Shown here: piece after piece, positions 1 to 62,705 of the stretch | How positions within the stretch are numbered: position 1 is the first letter of the stretch | Layout: each line of letters starts with the position of its first letter | Assembly (NCBI GenBank): GCA_018857735.1 | Contig: JABMCL010001675.1 | Location: 475,001 to 539,000 of the forward strand | Length of the DNA: 64,000 bases | DNA from: Alviniconcha marisindica | Lineage: Eukaryota; Mollusca; Gastropoda; Provannidae | Direction of reading: 5' to 3' | Position numbers and translations under genes: made by a program | The notes under the pieces: generated by a model | Database searches by the model: none | What the model was told of the DNA's origin: nothing | The model's input: only the letters and a program-made list of their open reading frames with translations

Positions 1-550
1 AAAAAAATAATAATCTAGACTGTAATGTACACTATGCACAACAACTGGCCCTCAGTAATTACAACCAACTGTGTCAAACAGAGACACCAAGACCAGTACA
101 ATTTCAATTAGACAGCCTGAGCAAAACGTTAATTAGAGGCAGCAAAACAATTATAATCTCAACCAGACTTTCTAATCAGAGGCAACAAAGCAAGTACAAT
201 TTCTGCATGACACTGGGCTAAAAAAAATTTTTTTAAAAGGCTTCACAAAGATAACATCATTATGGTACAGCACACTGTGAACAGTCTTGTTCAGAGCAGA
301 AACAAATACTGTGTAAACAAAATCAACTTTTCCCCACATCTTCAGTGGGGATGCTAAGGAAAGACTTCATGAACAAAGTGATCTTAAATGAAACCACAGT
401 ATCTAGAACCACACCAACAAGGCATACAACAGCATTATCAGGGTGTATGGTTAACTGCTCTGCTTTTAAACTTCAACGCTTGCGTGACAATGCCAAAGGT
501 GGGAGTGTTTAAGGCACACCATATCAAACAACCATCACATGTGCACTTAC
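1..550. other. intron after exon 19, no further feature
   Basis: The sequence is AT-rich. I looked for the next QRICH2-like exon on the minus strand and found no candidate with a conserved motif, so this is taken as intron running off the window. Confidence 0.5.
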
Positions 551-51449
<50,899 letters not shown>

Positions 51450-52960
51450 TTTGCCGACTGAGTCGATGTACCAAGAGAGGCGAAAACTTCTTGGACTTAA
51501 ATCCTCCCCCAAGCTTTGCTTCCCGTCTTCCGACCTGTCGTGTATTGCTCTACAGTCAATTTCACCTTTAACCTTCTTCGCGCCGCTTGCTGAAATTATA
51601 TTCTTGCGCACTCATAATTGCTTTGTCGCTCGATATAACTTAACAGAACACCCATCTCTAACTAAAATTTATTTCTCGTAAACAACATTCAGGTCGAGAT
51701 CATAAAGTTCCGCAGTTACAATGTCAGTATTTTGGAACTATATCCTGGCGGAATCATTTCCTGACAGCACACTTGGTCGCTACTAGCAACACCAAGCGAT
51801 ACGGCTGCCATGTGGTTTGTGACTGTGACAAAAACACGTTCACACAGAAAGCTGAATTCGGTTGTCTGTGAGGCATATTACTGCTACAAAATTCACAATA
51901 AAGATGTAATATTCTGCCCAATTAATTATTAGTGCTTCATGTCTGTTTGTTGTTGTTTTGTCATAACGTGACGACATGATAAACATATTATTATTATTAT
52001 ATGCTTCTTAATATGATTTCATTCATCTTTTATCTAGATTGTTGTTATTGTAGCATTTTGTGCGCGTGTGATGGTAAACCCGTCATCTGCCATTCAATCT
52101 GCTGTATATTTACACTGAGAAGTTCAGTAACTGACTTAATTTTATGACAGACAATTACTGACTCACTGGTTGTCGATCAGTGGCCCGGGTATTTATAGTT
52201 TCAGTGATATGCAGATCTTTCGCGCTGCGTGCAGTTCCCGAGAAATTACCCACAATTTTTTGTATGGCAAAATTACCTGATACTTATAGACCAAAGCAAT
52301 CAAAATATGTCATAGATCAAACACAAACCAGTCAGCTCGACTCATCAACTTCAACTGAGACAATTTTTTCATTTTTCCCTTTCCGTCAACCAGTTAAAAA
52401 TATACGACAGCTGGTCCGTTCCATTTAGAGCATTAGGCCTAATTCATTTGGAACATTTCAGCCCCGCTCAGACTGCATTCCAAATTGCCGGTTTGAAATC
52501 CACGACCACCAGATATCAACCGCATGCAAAGCTTACTGTGTACAAGAGAAGTAAATATCAGTTCCGACTGTCGATTTAAGCCCAAGCGAGGCAACTGCAA
52601 ACTTGACATTTAAGACACTGGCGCACGACGCCAGTTAAGTCTCTTTGTTTGATCTGGTGCTCTGTAACTCTTCATTTATGTATTATGTAACTGAGTGGGC
52701 AAGTGATAACGTGAAAATCAATGGTCTTCTCAGTATCTGCCTGTGACTTGAAATAACATGATCTATTCCGTTATCAATGTGGTCTCGTTACCGCGCCAGT
52801 TAAAGAAAATATTAAGAAAGAAAAAAGCAACTGCTCTCCCCAGTTATAGTGTGTCTTTTGTTGCTTCTTCAGCTTTGTACGTAAACTCCTGCTCAGGCTT
52901 TGATGTGAGCGTCGATGACCTCTACATATCCATGAGATGTGATTTTAGTGACCCAAAAAG
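51450..52960. other. 5' flank of the QRICH2-like gene
   Basis: Up to about 51720 this is probably 5' UTR and promoter. No TATA box is convincing. Weak open frames at 52180 and 52758 have no recognisable content or splice context. Confidence 0.4.
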
Positions 52961-52969
52961 CGTCGGTAT

Positions 52970-53146
52970 GGTGGTGGTGAAGTGTTGCTTAATGTCCTCA
53001 GATGTCAGTTGACATATTAGGGACAAGTTGTGACCAATGCCGAAGCACGGTTCAATAATTCTTTACGTCCACGGAAACCAGAAGGCTCGTTAGGACGGAC
53101 AGCCCAGGACGGCCACCTCGACTCTCACACAGCTCCTGAACTATGA
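52970..53146 (-). mobile_element. SINE-like retroposon with ACC-type tail, TSD 9 bp
   Basis: On the minus strand it starts atagttcaggagctgtgtga and ends gacattaagcaacacttcac. cgtcggtat flanks it exactly (52961-52969 and 53147-53155). It is the partner of the copy at 16230. Confidence 0.85.
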
Positions 53147-53186
53147 CGTCGGTATATGTGCCAGGAACCTTATATACATGTATGTG

Positions 53187-53409
53187 GTCTGTGGACACTG
53201 TCTTGTGACTTTGTCCCTCACAACTAATGAAACATTAAAATGGCTCTCATCGCTGCCCATCTTAATGCAGGTCATTCTGGTGGTGACAGTGTAGCGATAG
53301 GCATATTTTTTATACTCTCCGTTTTCCCCCACCTCCATCCCCACATCCCTAATAAGCCTTATGGTTTCTGTGGACGTTAAGCACCATGTTTACTTACTTA
53401 CTTACTTAC
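53187..53409 (+). mobile_element. SINE with (TTAC)n tail, 5' truncated, TSD 14 bp
   Basis: The element runs from gtctgtggacactgtcttgt to ggacgttaagcaccatgttt then (TTAC)n. The 14-mer tatacatgtatgtg flanks it exactly (53173-53186 and 53410-53423). It lacks the tRNA-like head seen in the copy at 55624. Confidence 0.87.
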
Positions 53410-53569
53410 TATACATGTATGTGCCACGGCCAACGGCACCTTTACAAACAGTAAAAAAAAGAAAAAAGTTTCTGTTTGTTTCTCTGTTTAAACTAACTTA
53501 ATATAGCCATATTTAAATCATAAAGTTACAATAGCTCAATGGAACAGACAATCAAACTCATAAATAAAG

Positions 53570-53795
53570 ATCAGGCACGAAGGCGTCGTGGTCGAGTGGA
53601 GAAGTCACTGAATATGTACACACATAAATTAGGAAGTACAATAACCGGGAAGGACTCACTGGAACAGGCAATCAAGTATATGAATAAAGATGAGGCAAGA
53701 AGGCGTTGCGGCCGAGTGGGGTAGTCATGGACTCAGGATCGAGAGGTCGTGGGTTCAAATCCTAGATGCTCCGGGCAGTAACTTTCCTCCCGCAA
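53570..53795 (+). mobile_element. tRNA-derived SINE family B, copy 2
   Basis: gcggccgagtggggtagtca resembles a Ser/Leu-type A box, gtgggttcaaatcc is a B box, and agtaactttcctccc is the family body. A shorter related head is at 53578-53612. Confidence 0.6.
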
Positions 53796-54619
53796 ATACC
53801 CCCCTCCCCCCCAATAAAACATGGGAGTCGAAAAATATCCTGAGAAAAAATGTACACGTATATGACTACTAAAAACTAGGACACACCAATATTAATGTCA
53901 TGCTGTCGGTATTATTTGTTTCATTCTCGTCTAGATCGATTGGCTGATTATGACTTTAATTTCGTCCGGCTGATTATGACATTAATTTTAGTATTTTAAT
54001 TTGTGCTACATGTCCGACTATTCATTCGTTCGTGCACCTACCTACCCACCCACTGTCATACTTGGCGGCACAGAGAGAGTGAGCACTGTTTTATTCAGTC
54101 TACCATTGTGAGCTGTTACATAAATATACAACTCCGAATGTTGTTTGTACGTTTGTTACAGCGAGACTGAACTTAAATTTTCCTCTATTTTTAAGGCTCA
54201 GGCTTTCACCGTATTGTTAAATACTACAGATTAGTTAAGTTGAGCCGCGCATTTTACGTGGGTATGGGTTTCACCGGAAGTGAAAGGTAAGAATTTAAAT
54301 ATTTGCGGCTTGCGGAGTACCAAGCGTGACAGGAGTTATGCAGCCTATGGTCTGTGACTGTAAACCCAAACAGTCCGTGTTTGCTCAAAGGAGGAAGGGC
54401 TTTGGATAAGAAGAGCTCTGGAAACAACTTGTTTTCGCTGGCAGTATGTCTATATGTATGCGTGTGTGCTTCGTATAATCCACAATGTTCACGAGTTTGC
54501 ATATGTGGTAGAGCTCTTTGGACATAGAACCATAGTCTACATGTAATTGATGGTTGACCTTATGCTCAATACACACCTTCTTGTACTTGGAAACCATTTA
54601 CATGTACCGGCACATGCGT

Positions 54620-54621
<2 letters not shown>

Positions 54622-54667
<46 letters not shown>
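54622..54667 (+). repeat. (GA)n microsatellite
   Basis: About 21 GA units. Confidence 0.95.
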
Positions 54668-54670
<3 letters not shown>

Positions 54671-54721
54671 ACGTATCATGACCCACGCTACCGCACCATT
54701 AAAAGCAGAGCAGAGAGCCTG

Positions 54722-54795
54722 ATGTCTGAAACTCCACGTATTGGTTTATATCCTTCCTCCACGGGGGAAGGGTGTCGGAAAGCGAAGCTGTCTTT
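54722..54795 (+). repeat. dispersed repeat family D, copy 3
   Basis: gaaactccacgtattggttt and gggtgtcggaaagcgaagct. Confidence 0.5.
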
Positions 54796-55623
54796 GTTTC
54801 CCAGTTCGTCACACGTACATTCGGCACCGTACTTGTTCCCTGTAGGGTACCGGTTTTTGTTGTTGTGGTTTTTCTTTTTAAGGCTAGCACGGGAGAAATA
54901 TAACTCAGCTTGGAAAACAGCCCCGCCATGGACCACAGACTTTGAAATTCTAAAAAATGTCGCTCACCGCAGGCCATTCTTGAATTTGAACTGGTGGATC
55001 AAAAGAATCGCATGGACTGGATTAAATTTGTTATTAAAAATCCCCAAAGAAATACTGACGAAACGATGTCTTGTGTGCTTGTTGCAATGCAACTTGCAAT
55101 GTTACACCCCTCCCCACATCCCACGGAAGGCAGACTTCTTTACACTCAGACGTCAGGAAATAATGGAAGTATAGTCTGGCTCGAACCCATTTCAGATTCG
55201 GGCAAGCTTTGACTGTTTAGGTAATCAGTCGATGGTCGTTGTTTATTGGCCCATTTTTTGTTTTGTTGTTGTTTTGTTTGGGGTGGGGGTCTTCCTGTGA
55301 GAGCTATATTAACAGAAAACGTGGGTATCCTCGAGAAAACAAGGGGTCCGATCCGCCGTGAACAGAAATTTTGAGTTACAATCCACTTAAAAAGTCGGTG
55401 TATATCATGCGTGTTTCAGCAACGGCCACAAAATATGCATGGTTACCACCGGGCAGTTAAGTGCAGCTATATTTTATTGTCATTGTTTAATTGCACGCCT
55501 TTCTCCAAAAAGTAGAAAAGATCGAAATTTACTTAAAATCAAGCATTCTGTTCTACAATCGTAAATTCTCCCTTTTGTTTTCATGTCAGTTTCCAGTTTC
55601 GCGAGTGACCGTTAGGAGGACTG

Positions 55624-55923
55624 TAAGTAAGTAAACATGGTGCTTAACGTCCACAGAAACCATGAGGCTTATTAGGGACGGGGTGATGGGGGAAGAGGGA
55701 GATTACATACCTATCGCTACACTGTCACCACCAGAATGACTTCTGCAATAAGGTGGGCAGCGGTGAGAGCCATTTTAATGTTTCATAATTGTGAGGGACA
55801 AAGTTACAAGACAGTGTCCACAGATCACAACTTTTGAAGAGGAAGGAGAGCCGAAGCGGATTCGAACCGAGGTCCTTCCGCTTACCAGCCTAACGCCTTA
55901 CCGCTAGGCCAAACCGGCTCACG
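55624..55923 (-). mobile_element. full-length tRNA-headed SINE with (TTAC)n tail, TSD 10 bp
   Basis: On the minus strand the head is tttggcctagcggtaaggcg (A box) and ggttcgaatccgc (B box), Thr-like in the anticodon loop. A shared body follows, then ggacgttaagcaccatgttt and (TTAC)n. aggaggactg flanks it exactly (55614-55623 and 55924-55933). It matches the truncated copy at 53187. Confidence 0.9.
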
Positions 55924-56461
55924 AGGAGGACTGGCTGCACACAAGAAATATGTTCCTTTTAGCGAGCGTTATTGTTGCATGCACCGTTTCTTTGACCTCA
56001 GGCACGAAAGATGCGTGCTCCTGTCGCCCGTGTGCAAAGAGTCGGCAGGTAACTCGTGTTAGCCGCCACGCTTGACGGCGTTTTCGTCACCAGTTCCACT
56101 ATCCTTCACTGACGCAATAACATTCTACATTGTCATTGGAAATAAAATTAACGGAGGAATGACGAAATCATTTACTTTATTCTTTTTTGTCGTCACATCT
56201 TGTACCTGTTGAAAGCAAACTGTCCGTGGACAAACTATGTTTCGAGATGGCCAGCTTCCTCTAAGGGAAAAAGAGGGAACAGAGGTTTGGCATTCCTACC
56301 CCACCCCCACTTTTGTTATATCTGTGTGTTTGTTGCTTTAAAAAAAGAAAGAAGTGGGTTTACACTGAAAATTTGCTTGTGTTTCGTATCATGATCCCTT
56401 GATAAAAATAAGCGTTCAACATTTTATGTCTTGATTCTATTTTCATAGACTTGCATTTGTT

Positions 56462-56467
56462 TTTATT
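56462..56467 (-). promoter_or_regulatory. putative poly(A) signal AATAAA
   Basis: AATAAA on the minus strand lies about 275 bases past the stop codon of the small unknown gene, a normal 3' UTR distance. No other copy lies between it and the stop. Confidence 0.45.
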
Positions 56468-56500
56468 AAACAGTTCTCTTGGATGAGCAGTTTAATCTGA

Positions 56501-56535
56501 GTGTGTGTGTGTGTGCGTGTGAGCGCGCGCGTGTG
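56501..56535 (+). repeat. (GT)n/(GC)n tract
   Basis: GT run with GCGC interruptions in the putative 3' flank of the small gene. Confidence 0.9.
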
Positions 56536-56742
56536 CATGCGCACAAAAAGAAATGAGACACACATCCATGCACACTCATCCCCAACAAATATTCCACACC
56601 AAATCAGTTTTTGTACACATATACTTTTCTTCATGATGAATGAAAAATGTTTATGTACATGTGGCGATGAAGGTGACAAGATAAAAGTGTGACTAAGCCG
56701 AGACAGCTGACAAATGACATCTACCAGCACAATGAGGTTCTT

Positions 56743-56813
56743 TCAGCTGGACTCTGTCAGCCGACGCATTGTTCTCTTCCCCCAGTACTCTTCCAGATCA
56801 AATTTCTTGAAAT
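56743..56813 (-). CDS. unknown small protein, terminal exon
   Basis: The exon has 71 nt and encodes FKKFDLEEYWGKRTMRRLTE SS and TGA. The acceptor is tggttgttccag. Confidence 0.72.
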
Positions 56814-59800
56814 CTGGAACAACCAGCAATACTTACATTAATTTTGCAGCATCTGCAACTACCAACTCTCCGCCAAAAGAGCCCCAGAAAAGAAATTTTA
56901 ACGTATCAAAAAGGGCAAGTTTTAAAACAAGAAAAACAACACTGATGCTGATAACAAGAGGTGCACACTCAAGCTAATCACAACTCAAAATAATTTGCAT
57001 AAACTGACTGAAAAAAATCAGAAGCAATGTTAATTGCCAGCATTCTAAAACAAGATCAAAATACACAAAAGTTGAAACAAAATGCTCATTATAATCAGAC
57101 AACACAAAACCCCATTTTCAAGCTAGCTATGAGAGAGCAACTGTAAAGGGTACAAAGGGGAATGTTTTGTTTGTTTGCTTGCAAAAGATGTTTACTCTGA
57201 AAATCTATTCATTGCTCTGACAGAAAGTACATTTTTGGCTTGAAAAATGGATTTACTCTGATGCATTTATTCTTTGCTTTTGAAATTTAATCTTTGCTTG
57301 AAAAACGGGGTTTAACTGAGAAACTGCACATTTACTATTTTACAATTAAAATACGCATTTGTTTCAACCTTTTATCTGCATACAATTTTTATTTGCAATA
57401 TTAGACTTCTAGTTCTACAATACTAAAAGAAATAACAGCATAAGGAGTACTGTCAAATAGAATAATGTGTTTATATGGGTCCTTTTCTGTTGCTGGTCAG
57501 AAGTATACAGTAACTGTGGTTTAACCAGTCAAAACAAAATAAAATGAAATCTGATACAGACTTGTTAATGGCATTGATTCTCATACACAATAAAGCAGCT
57601 GCAAAAGATATAAAACTACATTATGTATTGCCTGTGATTTTACATCCACTAAATGCATTGAACAACAACCATGAAGCAAAATTTTGTTGGTGCTCAAATG
57701 GCAGGTTTGTAACCACACAGACAACTCTGGTAATATCAGCCTATCTTTTCGTTATAACTGCTCATAATGCTTACAGTTTTACACCAACATGAACTAAACC
57801 AATATTGTTCAAATTGAGTTTTTACCCAGAGTGGACATGCCCAATGTTTATGTGCATACTTTGATGCTCTGTTGTTTCCACACTCTTAGTACTTAAACTT
57901 ATCACAAATTGCACAGAGGGCACTGACAACATGACTTACAGGGGTCATTCTGGTAGACAGATGCACATAAATAAGAGTGCCTCTTTAACTGCATAACCAA
58001 TGACGGCAGAGTTTGGAGGAAGGGTGCCAGAATGCAAGGCCTCAGAGTGTGAACGGCACAATGTGTCAGACTGTCATAGCTAGTATCTGACCATTTTGAA
58101 ATGAACATGCACATTCCAGTGAACTTCCACTAGTTACTATCACTGAGTATACCTTCCCCCTATTGCAATAAATATCTGCTATACACAAGCCATCTGTTTA
58201 AGTGGGTCAAAGTCCAGAAAGTGGTATGAGTGAATGAAATTTTATAGCCACACAATAATTCCTGTCCACAGTGCCAGGTGGATCCATGCTCTCACAAGCT
58301 AAAGCTACAGACTCATTTACACATTACAGTCCACGGACAACTCCATCAGAAACCCCAAGATGGTGGCCTGAGTACACACATAACTATAGATCAGTATTAC
58401 ATGGATGGATAAACAAATAAATACAGGATAAAAAAATAATCCCTATTCATATATTTTTACAGGAGCACACACAATATATATATATATATAAGCAAAACTT
58501 TGACATTTATAGGATCCAAAAAAATTGCACCATTAAAGTTTTTGCCACACCGGGACAGCCTACCACAGTAAAAGAACACTGACCATTCTACAACCCCACA
58601 TTAGAAATTTCATGCAAGTCCAAAAGTATAATCCCAGAGCAGGATTAAAACTTACTTTCCAATTCTGGGTTTTGTTCCCTCTGTCGATAGAATTCAGGCC
58701 CTGCAATAGAACAGAATGCTCAGGAGAGTTTGCAACTGTAGCAGAAAAGAAGACAAAGTGGTTAAGTGATTGTGATGCTAGGCCTGGGAGTGGAAGTGTT
58801 AAGTTGTGGGTTTAAACTGAAATTTCAGACGGAACTTTCTTCCCTCTCCCCTCAGATCAATTGGTGATAGTTTGCATGACAGTGTTGCATGAATAATTAC
58901 TGACAATAATCCTTTTCTTTTTAAACTATTTATTTAGAATTTAAAAAAAATCTTCTTTGACGTAGGCAGCCACCATCCACTAAGCAGGAACTGTTTGGAG
59001 ATAACAATAACAACAATATACTATATTCATCCCAGTGCAAAATTAAAGATTATGTTGCACTTATATAATATACACACAAATGTATTTCATTCATAAATCA
59101 GTGTTCATGTGTGTGTGTGTGGCCTGTGTGCTAATGCCATACTTCATGTGTTTACAAAAGTTAAAAATTAAACAAATGGTAACGTTAAAAGGTCCCTTCA
59201 TAGCTTATAAGCATGCAGCAAAGCACACAACAACAAAACAAACCAGCAAAACTCACACCAGTCTTCCACCTAGAAAGCCATTTATTTGTTGCTGTCGTTG
59301 TTTTAATATATATCATGACAGATTCCTCAATAAGATGAAAGATGTGACATAAAAGACTGGAAGGCACCCCATCCCCACCCCTTTAAAACAAAAACAAGGA
59401 ATGAACACACACCTTCTGCCAACTGTTTTGCGCGGAACTTTTGGTACTCCTGCATTGTCTTATTCCACTCTGGAAAATAATATGCAACATAAAATTTTAA
59501 AAACAAACATCCATCAAACAATCCTTGAAATGAAACAAAGCACACCCAAAAAAAATCTCTTTTTTTTTCATTTCAACAAGCAAAGTGGAGCTGCACTCTT
59601 ATTATCCCAAAGTGGCCTCATTTGCCCACTATTTCTACATCAGGTCACCCATAACACATCCACCATCCTCCCTTAATCAGTCCTCTTAACCTGATCTTCA
59701 CACATCATCAAGGGCCTGCACCTAACATACTGTGTGGCTGGATTACTAATCGGCTTGTGTCATCTCAATGCAAAGACCCATAGATTACAATGGGGACACT

Positions 59801-62666
59801 CCAAGAGTCAAACTGCAACTGTGCAAGCACTCTGCAGACAGCTGTGTCCACGAAGAAAGCCACTTCCTGCTCATTTGACCATCAACAAATCAGCAGAAAC
59901 TTTGCAACTGTTTATGGGCTGAACACCAGCCTTGGGAAGACAAAGCAACAGCCTGCCCACTGATCCAGTGCTCCTGTCCTGTCTCCACCATCCGAGTCCA
60001 GTTAAAGACGGTATATCATATTACTTCAAGCATATCAAGCAATGGTTTTCTTGACAAAAAAATCTCAATGAGAACACCCTACTGAAAACACAACAAGCAG
60101 CTAGAACAATTCCACTTGCACCTCCTCCAATCCATCCTGATCACAGGCTGGCAGTCATAACCTCAAAGTCTTGGACTCTGGACAGAGACTGCGAGTTCAA
60201 ACAACCAGTATGAAACTTGTTAGTTCAGTTAAATGCTACCAAGGACTGAGACTAGTGAAAGTCACTGAATTGGTCAGATCATCCATGTCTTTACAGTGTC
60301 ACATCCCAGAACAGCTCCTGTCATCAGACAGCTATGGAAAACAAGTCTACCCTTACAAACGCCACAAGGGCGGTGTTGAGGAAAACATTCAGTACCCTGG
60401 CAATTGGCATCTGTCCATCGCAGCTGGAAGATTAGGCAAGGGAAATGTTCTTATAGACAATGTGAAAATGTATATATCCATTGGAGCAAGCATTTGACTG
60501 TCGCTTGACAAACTTAATGCATCGTCATCATCACAGCTGTTATGTGCTTTGGTTTTGGGAAATTGACTCCAGAGCCAAGTGGATTCTCACATGGTTCTGA
60601 AGACTACTTTTGGATATATACATTTTCACATTGTCTATAAAAACATTTCCCTTGCCTAATGTTTCCATTTATTACACTTTCACAGGCTCACTTGGGAACA
60701 GTGTTTACAAAATGCCTCACAAAAAAGCCACAGCTTGTCTGTCAAGGGTTGGACCATTCTTATTTTTATGCTTTTCAAATTCAATGTTGGGTCAATAGAT
60801 GATTTCCAGAAACAAAAGGGGATGCAATTCAGGGGGCATTTTTTTTTTACTGTGACAGAATTGCGCCCTCCTGATCCCCTGATGAGGGGGACAAGCATCG
60901 CCTGCTCTCTCCCCTTTGCTATGCGCTTACAAGAATGGCAAAGATAGATGAAAAGATGAAGACATTTTCAAAATGATCCATCTTGCTAGTGTGTGTAAGT
61001 GTGGACATGCATGTGTGTTTGTGTGCACTAGTACGGATCAGTGTGTGTTTTGACATCTCAGACTCTATATCCTTCTTCTAGAAACACTGCCTGTGTAGTA
61101 TGCTAGGTAACATTACCTGCAATTCTTTTTTAGACATATATCTTATTTACAATGTGAATGATGAAGCATCATTCTGAGATTCAGACAATCCCCAATGATG
61201 GACTGTGCCATGAGTGCAAAAGGAAGGGGGAGCAGACTGTCAGAATCTTGGAATGAAGCCACATCACTGTAAGTGTAAATGTTTCAAATTTTTTACATGG
61301 AGCATGATGTAGCTTACAAGTATGACACTGATGTTTCTAGAAGAAGGGTATAGATTCTGCAACACCAACACACACACTGATGCAGTGCACGCAGTGAGAT
61401 GTATGCATACGCGTGCCATGGCACACAAACATCCTAATTTTAACACACACACATATCACATTTTCAAAAAATCTTTGTTTTTTTGGCTACCACCTCTACT
61501 CTTGTAAGCATACAGCTGTGGAGAGAGAGCAATGCTTGTCCTCCCCAACAGTGGATCAGGAAGGCACAATTCTGTTTTGGTAAACACACATAAACTGCGA
61601 CCCCTTTCATTTCCAAAGATCATCTACTGTGTTTTAATTTCTACATAGCCAAAGGGAGCTAATTAGTGCTTTAAAAATGCCACATAAACATAACAACAAA
61701 GACCCAAATCGCCCACAGTAACTCTAACCTGGCAGGAGGGTAAATACAAGGTGTGTAAACTCCACCAAAGGTGTATTCTCTTCCTTTGTTCTTATTTGTT
61801 TTGTTCTTTTGTAAAGCTATACTTACTTTGCTCAAGGTAGTTTGCCGAGTCTCTGTGATGAGGAGCCATGTTTTCATGACTGTTTGGTCGAGACTGGTTC
61901 CGGGTCCTGCCATTATGATTCTGTGTGTGAGAGAAGTAGGGCTTGGGAGCGCTGGGGAAGAAGAAGAAAAAGACAAAACATTCAAAATAATCACTTTGAC
62001 TCTTCACCTGTTTACCATTACTCCACTGTAGTACTTCCACAGGTGTATATTTCTCATGCAAAAATATTACAGCTGTTGGTATACTCACTTTGAGCATGAG
62101 GTGACATTCCACTCTTTTCCAGACATTGGTAAACTTGTTCCAGACAATGAAACACATTCTCTGTGTTATACTAAGAGTAAGAATCATCTTATGACTTTGT
62201 TCACACTTGAAATCTATTTCAGTATTTATAACACTTAACAGGTTGAGATTTTTTAAAGGTACTGTATGTCTTAATGGCAAGAGTCACACATTTCAAGCCA
62301 ATTATGTTACATGTACAGAAGAAATAAAAGATAAACAAGAACATAAAATGTTCAGATTTCAGACTACTCACTTTTCCAAAGCATAATCATTTATTAGTTA
62401 GTTTCCATTTGGTTGTTTGTTGCATACAAGGAAATATATTAGGACAAAATAAATGTCATAACTCTTTAAGTGTAAGAAATCATTTCTGTTTTCTGCAGTC
62501 TTTTTGCAACAGCCCTGAAAATAAGGCATATATTTTCAAGACAAAAAATCTAAAAATCCAACATCATCAACCCCCTTTTAGTTGTTTTGCATACAAATTT
62601 ACAATGCAGGGTACTGTATACACACACACACTGAATGTGGACCGTGGAGGGTTCCTAATATGAATC

Positions 62667-62705
<39 letters not shown>

